Positions 10,791-24,258 of a DNA stretch of 64,000 bases are shown here, piece after piece (the stretch's first letter is position 1; each line of letters starts with the position of its first letter). A model generated the notes under the pieces. It made no database searches. It had not been told where the DNA came from and worked only from the letters and a program-made list of their open reading frames with translations. Source of the stretch: Paragonimus westermani (lineage: Eukaryota > Platyhelminthes > Trematoda > Plagiorchiida > Troglotrematidae); contig QNGE01000960.1 in the NCBI GenBank assembly GCA_008508345.1, positions 65,920 to 129,919 of the forward strand. The letters are read 5' to 3'. A program made the position numbers and the translations under genes.

Positions 10791-13700
10791 AGTCTGCGGA
10801 CGGACATCTGTTGCTTCTGTCTGTCATTTTGTCTAACAATGTACGTTTATCTTATCGCTGCTCTTGGTGTTTGCCATAATGAGAAGCTGTGCGTTTGTTT
10901 ACAACCACCCTATTACACTTTCGCTTTAACTGGTCCTGTTTTAATTTTGACTTAACTTGCTGAAGATTAAGTGTCATATGTTCCTCTATCATTAACGAAG
11001 TTTGACAGTATGAATTTTTTGAGTGTATTTTTAGTACATTCTTTCCTCAGAAATTAACACTACCGTCAAAGGAACTTTTTACGAGGTGCAATGGTTTTTG
11101 CACCAAGTACCTCATGTGAAAAAAAACTACCCATCAATATCTACGACATTCTTTTTTAGGATTGGATTAGAACTGGTCTTCTCCAGGATCAGCACGGCAG
11201 TCTTGTCGGACCAAACTCACCCCGTTTAAGCGCTACCCCCAAAACGGTACACCAATTTTCACAGGACCGTTTGTGAACATCGCTGTTGCATCCTAAATCG
11301 TTGTTTAAACACGACAAGCCAATGTTATCTAATAAGAGCAGTGATGACATCTAGCAAACTTAAGTGTATGGGGTAGAACGATCACGTTGGTTTAGCTACG
11401 GTGTGTGTCATGTACCCGGGATTAACGGGGGTTTCTCATGATAGGCGATATAGTGAAGGCAAATTCAAATGAACGACTGCTATAGAGCTTGTCTTAGTGA
11501 CCAACTTCGGATAAAACAAAGAATCAAACGGTAGTGACGACAGATTAGAAGTATTTAACAAAGCTTATCCACCCGCATCTGTGTACTCAACCATGGGGGG
11601 TGCACTATCATCCTTAATCCTCTAGTAATGTCTCCCTTTGAGACGGTATTTCCCCCATACAAGATTCATGAGAGAAATCAATAACATAGGCTTGTGTCTT
11701 GTATCCGCTAGCATTTAGATACACTTTTAAAAGGTTACAGTGTAGTTAAATGTGTTTGAATACTGAAATATGACCGTTTAGCATTAATTTGTAAAATACA
11801 ACCACACACGTAGAACAACACTGCAAGTACACCTATGCTAGTTCGATCAAAGTTCGCTACCATGGTCATAGGTAACTACGATATGTGTTGATGATGATAA
11901 ACCGACATGTTTGCGGATACATGATATGGCCAGGACACCACGTACTTATGAAATGCCTCCACCATACTCGTTTGCACCTCATGGCGCTTCAAAGAACTAG
12001 GTTCAACAAGTTACATCTTCCTTTCTGTAAGCTGTCAACTGAGCCCAGTGACGATGACAACAAAATGCGATCAGTTCTGGTAGGCTGTTGGTGTGTTGCG
12101 TGCACAAGAGGTTGAGAAGTTTGACAAGGTATGTATTGACTGTTGATTGTGCGTTTGTGGGCAACACGTTTAGGGAAGCATGGCACTGAAACCTCGGAAA
12201 GGGTACACATAGGAGACACCTAGGTTGAACCCGCGTGCTAGTTAACCGTGGTCGCAATGTACCTATGGATATTAAAAAGCTGCCACGTTCATTCATGGTA
12301 TTGACAGAGGGCAAACATACTGATTATGTTTGTCATTACATGGCACCTGTCTTTTGTTTGCTAATCATTACTTTGGGCTGGTCACTGCTTTGAAGGCGTT
12401 TGAAACTGCCATGTTTTCCTGAACGTTCTGTCTACAGACGTAAAGTCTCCCTGTAATACTTGTCTTACGCTTTTATTCAGTTCCAGCTCTCCTCAGGACG
12501 GTGGATTGTCAAAATTGACTGCGTTTGTCCATCATCAACGTTGCCTAGAGTTGTAACGTTCTGAAACTCACGCGCATTGAACTTACTGAACATAGACTGC
12601 TTGAGCTTTGTAGGTTGCGATCTCATATGCGCGCAGTCTCTTTTTATACGTGTACGATTGATCAACTACGTCACAGTCTGACTGTATTTTCCGAGCAATC
12701 CCAGTGGTCGACCGTTTACGTCCTTTATCCATGTTACCTGTTTGGAGCGTCAATATTAGGAGTACGAATTTTTACTTTATGTTTACCTGTTGCAATTTGA
12801 AGCCTGGTCTCCACTGCCCTTTGTTGTCGTTTAAGGAGTCAGTGATCACCGGCGTACAGTGCTCTGTCACCTTGTTGGGTTTAATTATGTTTGTAACTTT
12901 GCAATGCACATGAAAAATGTGATCACGGGGCTATGTAACAATTGGAAATTAAGTACAGTGATCGTTTCTGTGTCGGTCCACCCGACTGCAGTTCGTACAA
13001 ACTGATTATAAGCTGGGAAGTTTACTCAATCCGCCGGCCAGTTGTTGGACCCACAAGCGGCGCTGGTAGTTCTCATAGAGTATCATTCCGTAATATGAAG
13101 GTTACCGGATCGAACCTTTCCAGCTAACATTTCCTCTTTGACACATAAGTACAAACAAGTGGAAGCAGATCTTGTTCGAACTTTGGTTTTCGACAGCAAC
13201 CCTGAGAGGACGACGCGATCACCTCCATATTGGTCAGCGTGACCGCCGCCAGTACAATTTGGCCTTGAGATAGACTATACGCCCATTGTGATCAATGGGA
13301 TGCTAGAACGAGACAACAGTGGTCTGTAATCTTCCGTAATTGTTTTTACACAATGCGTCCCTCAGATATGCTTAATGGACTCGTGAAGAAAGTGGTGTAA
13401 ATTATCAAACTTTGGACTGTTTTCATTGATTTTCTCAGTGATAATTTGGCTAGTAGTTTCACAGATTTAACTCTGTCGACACGAAGACAACTTCTCAGCG
13501 CCTGTGCCCTACTTGCACTCACCAGGGTTTAATGCTGATAGGTCATCCCTGCCAGTGACATGCACATACGTATGTATGTTTACTGCTGTGAAGGTTACCC
13601 ATGGATACAGTATGATTTAGACTGCCTTGTTTGCTGCCTACCTGTTTGTTGGAGTTTGTAGAGATCAGTCGTTCTAATATTTGCAAGTTAGCTATTATGA

Positions 13701-14072
13701 ATTTGATTTGGACAAAGATGAACGGAAGGAAACAGCATTAAACTTGGATACCTTTTGGGTGTATATATCTTTGAAGGGTTTGGCATAACGGACCTCATCC
13801 AAAACTTCTGGCTCAACAACTGTATGAGCAAGACAACGGATAACATTTTTTTAATGATCTTGTGAAGATCCAATTGCTCTAATTCCTGGCTTTTTCACTA
13901 GTGAAAGATTAGACTGACTGTAGTGAACAGTGTGTAAGAGATTGTTATCCGGTCCTCGCCACAGCTATGCGCATCATATTTTAGGAAATCCAGCTCCAAG
14001 TAGCGCCGTTTTTTGTCGACTGGTGGTTACGTTCATCGATTGAACAACAGTACGGCTTACTTCCCTAGCGCC

Positions 14073-14092
14073 ATATATATATATATATATAT
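14073..14092. repeat. (AT)10 microsatellite
   Basis: Perfect 20-bp AT run. Confidence 0.95.
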
Positions 14093-14618
14093 GGTTGTGA
14101 TACCGTGTCTGATCACCTGAGGGCTCCTGTGTTCCCAACGGGTGGTACAACTTTATCCACTTAAATGATTCTCACTCGACTGCTCTCTTTTGACCTGTTT
14201 GACATCTTGGAAGACCATAGTCCTCTAGCATACTTATTGTGTTAAGCTAGTCGAAACGGTCCAGGTACAGACCATTTAGATGTCAGTGCTCGGATGTGTT
14301 TTTATGTTCTGACTGCACTACAGTAGGTTCAATCGGAGAATCTGCCTTGTAATCTAACTAGTTTCCACCTTGATCACAAATTGTATGTGAATGATTTTAG
14401 TCATCCTTTCAATATTGAGGATATTTCTAGGTCTTGGTAACCTAGACTTACTGCTCTACGCTGTCAGTGTTTGATTCTATAATGAAATTTCCCCACGTGG
14501 TTCCACATGGTGTCACATAATTACAGGTACGTATCGAACGTACATACTATTGTGTGCGGTAGCAATACAGATCAATGCGGTCCATTATATATGCCATGTT
14601 GGGCTGAAATGGCACCGT

Positions 14619-14642
14619 CACACACACACACACACACACACA
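14619..14642. repeat. (CA)12 microsatellite
   Basis: Perfect 24-bp CA run. Confidence 0.95.
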
Positions 14643-17600
14643 ACTCTTGGGTCATTGCAACCAGATGTGAAACAGTTGCTGCATCGATCTCTGGCAGGAC
14701 GCTGAATTTCCAAAGAGGTTAGTCTGTTCCTCAACTCCATGGACATTTTGACTGCAGACCACACGTTTCTCACTCATGAGCTCTGGTTCCATTTTGTTCC
14801 TCATTTAAAGACAGAATCGAAACATGTGCAAATACTTTTGTGATGTAGTTGAGTTTTGGGGACTTTCGACTACTTGGAATAGTTCACAAGCGCTCTTTTT
14901 GATGATCATCAGCATTAAACGCTTCTCCCTATTCTGTTTGCTGACGGCGACACTATCCGTTCTATGCAAACTGTTAGCTATCAACTTAGACAGCATGTTT
15001 AGGCTGTTTGCGATATAATTCAAGTCTATGGCTTTTACTTTTTATGTGTAACGGCACAACCTGTTGATCACAAGGTAGCCGATCACACCGGCTGCTTCTT
15101 GTAGTATCATAAAGAAGACGTAACTAGCAAACCTAAATATATAGTATCAAACGTAAATCTGGTAGTATGGTCTAATTTCATCCTTCAGGACATTGAACGG
15201 ACTCGAAATAACCGATGACACGGATGGACGAGTCAGCAGCCACCTGAGCCACACTCCATCAATGACCCTTCTGACTATATACCGGATATGTACTCCTATG
15301 GCGAAAAGAACTTGTATACTTGAAGTAAATATAGAGTTACCATAAAGTGTTAAACTATAATGCTGTGTAGGTAGTTTTACCCCTTCTGGAATTCAAACAA
15401 CTCTGGAAGAAACAGTGTGATTAGCCAGAAACGATATGCATCTTATCAGAGTGGACACATTTCCTCGCCAAATAGTCAACATCTGGTCCGTTCAGCTAGG
15501 CAGTTAAACCATCTATGTTCCTTACTTTGCAGAAATCTAGCGGGTTGCTTCATTTTGGATGAAACTTCCGTGGAGAGATGAGTGGTATCACAATCAACAG
15601 ATTGTTCCAGAACGCGACTGACCTTTTGTCAACCGCATGCATCGTTTAGACATTTACCGTTTTACACTTCCACGACACGCAGGTTAATGCTTCTTTTATC
15701 TTAACTGGAATGAGAAAGGCTGATCTCAAATAGTTTTAGACGCAGCATAAAAAAAATTTTGTACGAAGAAACTTGATTTTTGTGGCCATGAGATCAAGTT
15801 CATCAAGCAAACGTCGTTCTTTCGTAGAAGTGGCGGTTAAGCATAGCTATCCAAGTTTACGGAACGTTAAATGCAGTAAACGATTGAACAACAGAGAACC
15901 CGGTGACAAAATTTAATCAGCTGGCCACACAGATTAGTCGCTGCAATCGGCAACCTTACTAGTCAAGCTGATAATACCCTTCGCCCTAAATCAACATTTT
16001 GACTGTCATTGTTCAGACTGTTTGCCTCCTAGCCGAGTTTGGCTGCGAACATATCACACATGTTGGTTAACTCTTTGTCCGCATTCAGTGCAGCATAATC
16101 GATTTATTTGTTTTAAGTTGCCAGTTTTTTAGATTTGCCACGAATCTAATCTTATTTGAATTGAATCAACTGTCAGCTGTTTACTCGGTGAGGTTTCTCG
16201 CTCATTCCGTGTATTTATATAACCAACATGTTTCGGCCTGTTCATATGTTATATCACTTTTTCGCTAGGGCCGAATTCATGCTTTACTGTAACACCCAAC
16301 ACTTTGACTGGAACATATTCCGTCTATGGAGGCAAAAACTGTTTTCCCTTCCTTTTTAAATGATGTGATCCGAAATGTAACTTCCGATTGACTTGTTTTG
16401 CTTGTCCCATTTAATGGACGTTCATCCTCAACCCCCCCTTTCGGTCTTTCACACTCTTATTATTGGACCTGTTGTGGGAATTTCTTTTACCAAATCCAGA
16501 AATCGATGTCTCACTTATGCTGAAAGCTTCCGGTCCGAACTACTGACCTAATTCAATCAACTTGCCAATCAGGAACATAGGACTAGGCTTTAGAAAACTC
16601 GCTTCGGACAGTGTGTTACACTTGCATTCTTGCACATTCTTAGTGCAATACTAATCCTCTGCGACATGCTTCTGTTTCCCTGGAGAAGAATCAAAGTGGA
16701 ACGACAGAGGCGAATAGTAGCAGACTCAGGATACTCGTTTTAGATGATTTTCGGAAGTATGAAAACAGTATTGCTATGAGCCAAATTCTTTGACGAAGAT
16801 CACAAATATGTACACTGCAGGCGAGCGGTCAGTACACCGAGAAACATAATAGCTGAATTGATTTTGCCTGTTTCGATCACCGTAAGGAACTCAGGGTTAG
16901 AATAGTAGTCAGATGTGTGGACTCGAGACAGTTCGCTCGTGAAGCTATCCCGGATGCGAGTCCACTTCATCTCCCCTACTTTTGTTGTCTACATTTAGCG
17001 AGTCACCAATTGTGAGTTACTGTCACCTGACTCTAACAAACATCTTACGGTGTAAGCGATGAATACTCACTTTGGCGCCGTTTGAGTTCAATCTGAAAAC
17101 CAAGTAATGACACGACGGACAACAGTATCCTACACGGGTTTATATTAATTGGGGGATGATAGAAGGCTAATACTTGTTTCAGTGAGACGAGGTGGTCTAG
17201 GACTGCGGAACGTGCAGCCCGGATATAATTGAATGAATTCGAGATGACAACCTTCTTGTTAGGCAGGCCAACTACCATGGTGTTTCCTTTGAGTACAACG
17301 TCAAGGGTTTGTGACCAAGACCCGTGTTTGGTATCGATAGATGTGACGAGCGTTAGATTGAAGGTCACCACTCTCTGCTGCTAACCCGACAGTGCCGAAC
17401 GGTCAGTTTTGCTATTGCAGTGCATCTGGAGTGTAAAGGTGAGCGCCCACTGATTCCCAAGGAGAGTTAATGCTAATTGCAACGTCATCAGATTCAGCGT
17501 AGGTACTTGTTGGGTCTGTGGACACCAATACCTCGAAGGAATATCCCGACCACGTTTTAACCCCCGACCCACAAATCATGATAGGACAAAACAAGACGAC

Positions 17601-18751
17601 AGTCTACCAACAGCGTTTGTGTCCACTCGGATATCCGGCCTGACACGACCAGCTAAGATGCCGCCCTGTTTGTATAAAATGGTGACCTTGGGTGTCACGT
17701 GAAGGGGAGAATAATTATTCAGATGAACGTGCGGTTTTTATCGCATGATTGTCTTAAGATACGCCAAATCTGACCCTGAAGTGCTGCTCTCACGGATGGG
17801 TTTTTCCTTCCACTAGTGGAGCTCAGGCACGACCGACAATCTCTATTACCACCAATAACATGATCGATCTGAGTCCAGGGTTGGCCCGTAGAGGGAGGAT
17901 GTCAGGTCGTTCAGCGGTGGCACAGTGGCCGAACACGTTGTTATTACTTGAACTGTGAGTCTCTGAAGAGTAGTGCCCATCTAACCGACTTTCATTTATT
18001 CTGAGGTAACCGATTTGTGCTTTCTGAATATCTGCGAGCATAACGATGTTATCAACCTTAGAGTTCAGTATAGCAATACCCAGACTTATCTGCAGGCACT
18101 GTTATTCTACTCTGTATCGACCATGTTCATTGTGTGCTGTTCATCAGTAACGTTCATTATATGTTGTTTGCTTTCTGGTTACGTCGTGTTTATCTGAAAG
18201 TTAGTGCTGGCTCACTCCATCGTCAATCTTTTTTGCAATACTGTCTTGACCGAAAATGCCAATCACACATACTCTTCGCTGTCAGGAGTGTTGTCAGGTA
18301 ACTTACTGAACACCGTGAAGATACTGCGTTGTTTCTCTATCGAATAGGCGTTTTGAGAGCTCCTTTCTCACTCACACACATAGCATGAATAGACCAACTC
18401 GTTGGCCATGTACGTTGTAGTATTAGTCAAACACCAGCGAGTCAAACTGCGGTGCGAACTAATGAATGTTTGTCTGGCGATGTCGAACAATCAACTGAAT
18501 TGTGCACGTTTTTCTTGCTGCAGTCTGTGCAATCAATTAGCGGGTCCACTTGTACTGTATGAACGACATTAGTAGGAAGAAAACTTACCTGCTCCTCGTT
18601 TGGGCGTGACCCGTATCCGGTGAGATACATTGTGCGTGCTTCGTGGCTTTATTATTGAAGTCGGTTTTCGTGTGTGTACGCCCTAATTGGCTGTGAGAGT
18701 GGCATTTGTAACGAGCTAGTTTTATTAGACAGGTCTGGTTTACTAATAGAA

Positions 18752-19045
18752 GTTACTGGAACAATTGATGTCTTTTCTCAAGGTGACCGGGTGATCTGAG
18801 CACTATTCATGAACGAATGTGGCTTAGTCTCTGCATATGATCGTGCCTAATGCGAGGTCACTGTTACGGTGGTCAGCACAGTTGCCACTTGAAAGCGTGG
18901 CGAGAGTTTTAGTCCCGGCCGTGTCAAGGATATGCACCACTGGCGAGCTCTTATGGGAGTGGAACTCGAGTCTAGTGTTTCCTTTCGAAAGAGGCTGGCT
19001 GGAAAGTCTATGGCAATGCTATGGTTACGATTAATTTTGAGTGCT
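18752..19045 (+). repeat. SINE family B copy 2
   Basis: Close relative of the copies at 20369 and 9895. It has the TCTGAGCACTATTCA start, the CTAATGCGAGGTCACTG A-box-like region, GAAAGCGTGGCGAGAG, the TTTTAGTCCCGGCCGTGTC B-box-like region, and the GAACTCGAGTCTAGTG and GGCAATGC 3' landmarks. The ORFs overlapping it on both strands are repeat-derived shadows. Confidence 0.8.
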
Positions 19046-20368
19046 GCAGACGTATAATTCGAGTCATTGGATGAGCAAACGATGTCAGTGTGTCCCCATG
19101 TTTCAACGAAGAAATCCATCTATATTGTGGATATTTGTAAAATGAGGGATGCGTTTTTCACCGTAATGTAGCGATGAGCCGCAATTTCTACCCCTAGATT
19201 GGAACAGACATTTTATGTGATTAAGCAAATGTAAACAATGTGGCTCAAAAATGATTCTTAATTAAGGTTTATCACCAAAAACGTCATACACCTTAGCATC
19301 TACACCCTAATTATAAAGCCGTCTAAGTTGTCGAAATCAAGCCAGAATCGATTGCTCAGTTGTGCGGTCTGCTACCGTAACATGTGAGCCGGCCTTTTTT
19401 ACTTTGACTGTCCGTAGCAGTTTGACGCAATGTGGAGACACCGGGGAACAGCGTTCTCCCTAAGTAGAGGTTTCAACAGCAGTCCTGTAATAGGAAACAA
19501 CACGAACAAGCGTGAACCAAAGGCTTAGTAAGCCATACGCACAGGCGTAAACTCAAACGGTGCCGACAACACAGCAGCACGCCCTGTTGCACAGTTCAAT
19601 CTTACTCCGTGCGTGCTTGCTGATCTCGACTGCGCGTTACAATATGTATTGTGTGTATTCGGATTTAATGAACATTAATAAACGTTCAGACTCGAGACAA
19701 TACTCAGGTAACTGTCTCTTTTTAACTCTATGCTGATGGAAAGAGTAGAGCAGTGTGTTTGTGAAGAGTATGATTTCCTCGCAATACAAGCCGAAAGAAT
19801 ATTAGTCATTCATTTAAAGGAAAATTACTCAAATCCGTGTATATGTGTTTGCTCATGTGTTCTGTAAACACAACACTAAGAATTATGTATACTATCTACT
19901 TCCTACTGACTGGTAGAAGCAGAGAATCAATCCAGGCAAATTGACTGATAACAGCTTAGTTTAAATCTTCACTCCAGGTGGAAGTTTCAGCCTGCACCCG
20001 TCCTTGATATCGTGTTAAGTAAAATAACCATTTTAATGTGTAGTTTAGCGGAGCACATTTTATGAACAAAAGTTAGGTAAACCAGCGCAGAATTATTAGC
20101 CAGTGATACTTTTACCGTAAGTAAAGCTTTCAAGGGATAGTCATCCTATATGATGATTATGTAAACACCATCTACACTAAAACTGATACAGTTATCTTCT
20201 TTCACCCGATAAATCACGGTTATTTAGCATTTCTTGACAATTCAACAGTCGACTGAATTGAACATCACTCGAAATCGACCGCGACTGTCACGTTTCTACA
20301 GGCCTCTTCAATGGCTCTTATTACTCAATATGTGAAAATTCTGTCATTTTGATTCGAAGAAAGGTTAT
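19046..20368. other. non-coding spacer between two family B SINEs
   Basis: No exon or recognised repeat was seen. The two flanking SINEs lie about 1.3 kb apart in the same orientation. Confidence 0.5.
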
Positions 20369-20690
20369 TAGCTGGATCATCGGTTGGAGTTAACAAGACA
20401 GTTACTTCGTTTCCTCTCGAGGTGATCGGGTAGTTTGATCAATACTCACAAACTAATGGGGCTGAGTTTTTGCATATGGTAATTCAGTCTTGCCTAATAT
20501 GAGATCGCTGTTTCATGAAAGCGTGGCGAGAGTTTTAGTCCCGGCCGTGTCAAGGATATGCACCACCGGCGAGCTCTAATGGGAGTAGAACTCGAGTCTG
20601 GTGCTTTTTTCTAGGGTGGATGGTTGCGGAACCTGTGGTAATGCGACAACCGTGATCAGTTTTGAGTGTTGTTCAACTTGTGACATTTTT
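20369..20690 (+). repeat. SINE family B copy 3
   Basis: This copy extends further 5' than copy 1. It starts with GGATCATCGGTTGGAGTTAA, matched at 53058, then has TTTCCTCTCGAGGTGATCGG and the usual internal landmarks. The segment between GAAAGCGTGGCGAGAG and GGCGAGCTCT is nearly identical to copy 2. The A-box side is shortened: the (G/T)GGTCAACAC segment seen in other copies is missing between GATCGCTGTT and TCATGAAAGC. That deletion should inactivate Pol III transcription. Confidence 0.8.
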
Positions 20691-23092
20691 TAGGGTTTAG
20701 AATTTTTCGCAATAACCAAGTGACGTTTTTAGAGAGTGATTGCGTTACTGCGGCAGAGAACCAGTGTAGCACTTTCATAGGAAATCAGGTGGTTCAACTA
20801 TGGATTCACTGCGCTACAGTATTTCTGATCGCTTATTGTCTCTGACCGATTACTTGTCTACCGAACTCGTTTGCTTCGTATCTCATCACACTATTGGTAC
20901 TATACAGCTTCGGAGCTGATTTTTTGATAAGACTAAGTTCCGTTATCAAGTGCGAGTGATGAATCGATATCGACTGGATAAATGTTCAGTGCCAAACTAT
21001 CTAAAGTGGCACCCGTAAACCAACCCTTACAAGTATCAACCCATGGTGACAACAGTGAAGATTACAGTACTAGAAAGAACAGTAATGAACAATATGAGTA
21101 CAAGAAATCTTATTTATGACTCCTCGTGGAAACCTCGAATGTAGAGAACTAGTAGACTTAGTAATAGGTGGGCTGTCAAACGAACACTGAACAGCGTAAC
21201 CAACGCAGTCCAAAATATGGCAACAGTCGGACTGAATACGCGGTCACTATACAGGGTGAGCGATGAACTGAGACCAGATTGTATCAAACAAAGTTTAGGG
21301 GAGTTAACAAACAGTCAGTAGGTAGTTGGACAAGAGAAAAATATTGGTGGAATATGGAGGATGGTTTAGAGGCCGGCTATCTGCCAACAATCCAAAACTA
21401 AGGTCCCCTTTGAAGCGCATCGGACGATACGCTTTATGTGACAAAGCAATAATGAACGGTATGTCGTGATACATGAAGGAGGGGTATATATATAATGAGC
21501 AGGGGAGTTTTTGCCGGTTGTACAATACGGTAGAAGTTGTTCGTCAATAGAAAGGTTTCCGTATCGATTGACCGAATATAGCGCTTTAACAGTTTGGGTC
21601 GGGATGCAGGAAGGAGCAAACAGGGATCATATGAAATCGTAAATTAGGAGAGAAAGTGCGTGACCGGCTACAATTTGAACCTAGACAGTCAGAGCTCAGC
21701 AACTCAACAATCTGTGATGGGACAAGCACAGCGCATTTCAACAAAATAATGGCATGCCAACCAACAATGCAAACAGACTGCAAAAAATGGACGGCGGCCT
21801 TCGAGAGTCGGCATGCCCTTCGAACCCAGCAGGCTGCATGGATGGTGTGAAGTTTATCTATCCACTGATTGAAGACTCCTTTCGAATGACGGTTATTTTT
21901 TCATATCTCGCGACATATCTATCGCTTTCTGATACTAGTCCGCTTTAGGGTGAAAGTAGGGTGTCTTGTGAGGACTCTCTACAACCATTACAGTTGAAAC
22001 TACTTTTGTGCTATTCAACTCTATCATTTCAGGGTGCATCATGGGACGTTATGGACCATTTGTCGCTCTCCTCCTGTGGAATGATAAAGTTTCCTTTGTA
22101 CGATGAAGTCATCAGGAAAAACATTCGAATCTGAACGCTGAAGGAGTTTTATTACTTACTGACCTTACAGACAAGCATAAGAAACTAGAATCATTTTTAT
22201 CGCGTCTTTGCTTGCCGGTTTGACGTATTCAACTTCGAGTTCGTATTTTTCAGTTACCTTATCTGCTGACATTCGCTCGGCGTTGATTTTATTAATGCAT
22301 GCGATGGGCATCGAGTCCACATCCGTAGGTCCTCACCAGACCTAACCTAGCTGAGTTTTTGTTGCATATGATTTACCCCTATTTTCGTTCCTCTGATCCA
22401 TTACCCAGTGTTCTTTGTGCTCATTACCACCCAGCTACATAGCACCGGAGTCTAAGGGCAACCCACATAATCTCGCATCTGTCAAATGTGGCAAACGATT
22501 AGTGATAGTTGCTGAATTATGTTTCGCGACCGCCTGGTCTACCTTTGCTAAAACGCAGTCATGCAAAATGCACTTCCATACTGACTTGAGTACATACGGT
22601 TTGCCTTGTACCTTGAATGTTGCTAATGTTTAGATGATAAGTATCTAAGCCCAGACTCAACTTCCCGACAAACTTCATATCGATGGCCATTGAATCCAAA
22701 GGGGTGTATCTATTTACCACATCTGCGGACCTACTGGCCGAGTCGGAACCAGCCCTAGACGAACATTCCTGAAGTTTTTAGACGTGGACACACAATGCAT
22801 ATTTTTCGGGTTCTGTATGGATTCTCTATCACGTATGTTATAGTACATTAGCACATGATACCGTTTACCGCAGTCAGGCACCTACCATCGCATAAATACT
22901 TTCCATGATTCGGCTGTACGGTTTAAGTTGAAACAAGCAAAGTAGTTTTTGTAACTTTTTAGCATTTTCTTGCGTTCGGAGAGTCGTAGACACGTCGGTT
23001 TGTCGTGATTACTAAGTAAACAAGGCCATCTGGAAACCTTGGTCACCCATACTGGCATTACACGGGACAGATCCAAGGGTTGGACATGGTAG
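20691..23092. other. non-coding DNA upstream of the LTR element
   Basis: No exon was recognised. Overlapping short frames at 21304-21948 lie on both strands and look like chance. Nothing else stands out. Confidence 0.45.
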
Positions 23093-23366
23093 TGTTGTAA
23101 ACCCAGAAGGCGGATGACACAAAGGTTGCTTTATTGGAGAAACCAACACACTACTTAAGCGTCTGAGCACGACTAGAAACGGAAACGCTCATTTGCGCAC
23201 CATACTCTTCTGAGGATACTCCAGTCGCTCTAGACACCATGTATCAGTTCCGTCGTGTAGCAAATACCATTATATGTCATTCTGCCCTCCAACGATCTAT
23301 CCCGTATCTCTGCCGTATTTATCACGCGATTATCTCGATCCGCGATCATCTCGATCCGCTGCTACA
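23093..23366 (-). repeat. LTR of a Ty3/Gypsy-type element (3' LTR by position)
   Basis: Read on the minus strand, this 274-bp block begins TGTAGCAGC and ends ACAACA, the TG...CA ends typical of LTRs. It contains an AATAAA signal (in CCAATAAAGCAACC). It aligns along its length with 26771-27030. The integrase frame stops at 23364-23362, just inside the LTR start, a common layout for the pol end of LTR elements. A 16-bp unit is duplicated in tandem at 23325-23356 and is single in the other copy. The flanking five bases do not match those outside the partner LTR. Confidence 0.7.
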
Positions 23367-24258
23367 GTCGTAACAAAAGGCGTTCAGGTTCTCTTCGTTC
23401 CCTCGAAGATCTGCGTGCTGGCCCCGGTGCTGGTGACACACATGGTGTGCATCCTCTTCTGATCGGAGTGTCGTACCATTTACACAGCTGGCTTCCGTGC
23501 ACTCGATGTTGACTTCTCTCATTCTTTATCAAATACACTGGGCCACGACGTTCAATTACTACGTACGGTCCCCTCCACTTCGCCAGGAACTTCCTAGATC
23601 CGGGTCCGGTCGCCCCCGCGCTCCGCCGGTCTCGGTATTTAACCTTAGAACCAATTTCAAACACAGTCCTTCGACCCGATAACCTCGCAGTCGATTGCTC
23701 CTTAGAAGCTTCTTGTGTGTTTTTCAAGTTTCGGTTGGCCGATCTCCGAGCTGCCGCTAATTCACGAGCGCTCATCCGTCGGTCTCCCCATAAACCAATC
23801 TCCTGGTCGACTGGCAAGCGTGGCACGCGCCCATACATTAGCTCGAATGGCGACTTTTTCGTTGTCCCTTGCGGCGAACAGCGGTGGGCCAACAGAATCA
23901 ACGGTAACGTTTCTTCCCAGCTTCCTCCTTTCGCAGCCAACCATTCCTTGATTGTGCGATTGTTCCTCTCCGTCAATCCGTTTGATTGAGGATGATATGG
24001 AGTTGTGCGTATTTTCTTGATTCCCAAACGCTCCAAACAGTTCCGAAACTCCTCACTTTCGAAGCAGGGGCCTTGATCAGTCAATATGCTTCGCGGTATT
24101 CCGTGATCCGCTATGATGTGCTCCATTACAGCCCTGCACACCGTGCTTGCGCGCTGATCGGGTATGGCGGCTGCTTCGATCCACCTTGTGAAGTGTTCGG
24201 TCATGATTATGATGTATTGATTTCCGGACGTCGTTGCTGGAAAGGGGCCCATCAGTAG
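23362..24258 (-). pseudogene. Ty3/Gypsy integrase fragment (pol 3' end), first catalytic Asp absent
   Basis: The integrase inserts retroelement cDNA into chromosomes. The minus frame is open for 311 codons from 24297; homology starts at LMGPFPATTSGN (about residue 14) and runs to the end. The core domain shows LTDQGPCF with the second catalytic Asp at residue 74 and HPQSNGLTERNN with Glu at 110, which is D-X35-E spacing. The C-terminal GPY/F module (KWRGPYVVIERRGPVYLI) lies at about 240-257. The position normally holding the first catalytic Asp, just before the L(M/L)GP motif, is Leu. The residues upstream belong to a different sequence, so the integrase is cut at its start. No zinc-binding domain, RNase H, RT or protease lies directly upstream. 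The copy is not functional. The assignment to Ty3/Gypsy rather than BEL/Pao rests on the GPY module and NGLTERNNRTIK style. Confidence 0.9.

Larger units (their letters stand above)
10791..18750. other. non-coding DNA, no gene recognised
   Basis: About 8 kb without a recognised exon. It holds an (AT)10 run at 14073-14092 and a (CA)12 run at 14619-14642. A cluster of minus-strand open frames lies at 17045-17594 (108, 63 and 60 codons) with another at 17823-18041. They resemble no family I know and could be an eroded transposon or chance. Confidence 0.45.

Noticed and set aside
23715..24258. Plus-strand ORFs of 78-90 codons over the integrase
   Set aside because: They are antisense shadows of the minus-strand integrase.
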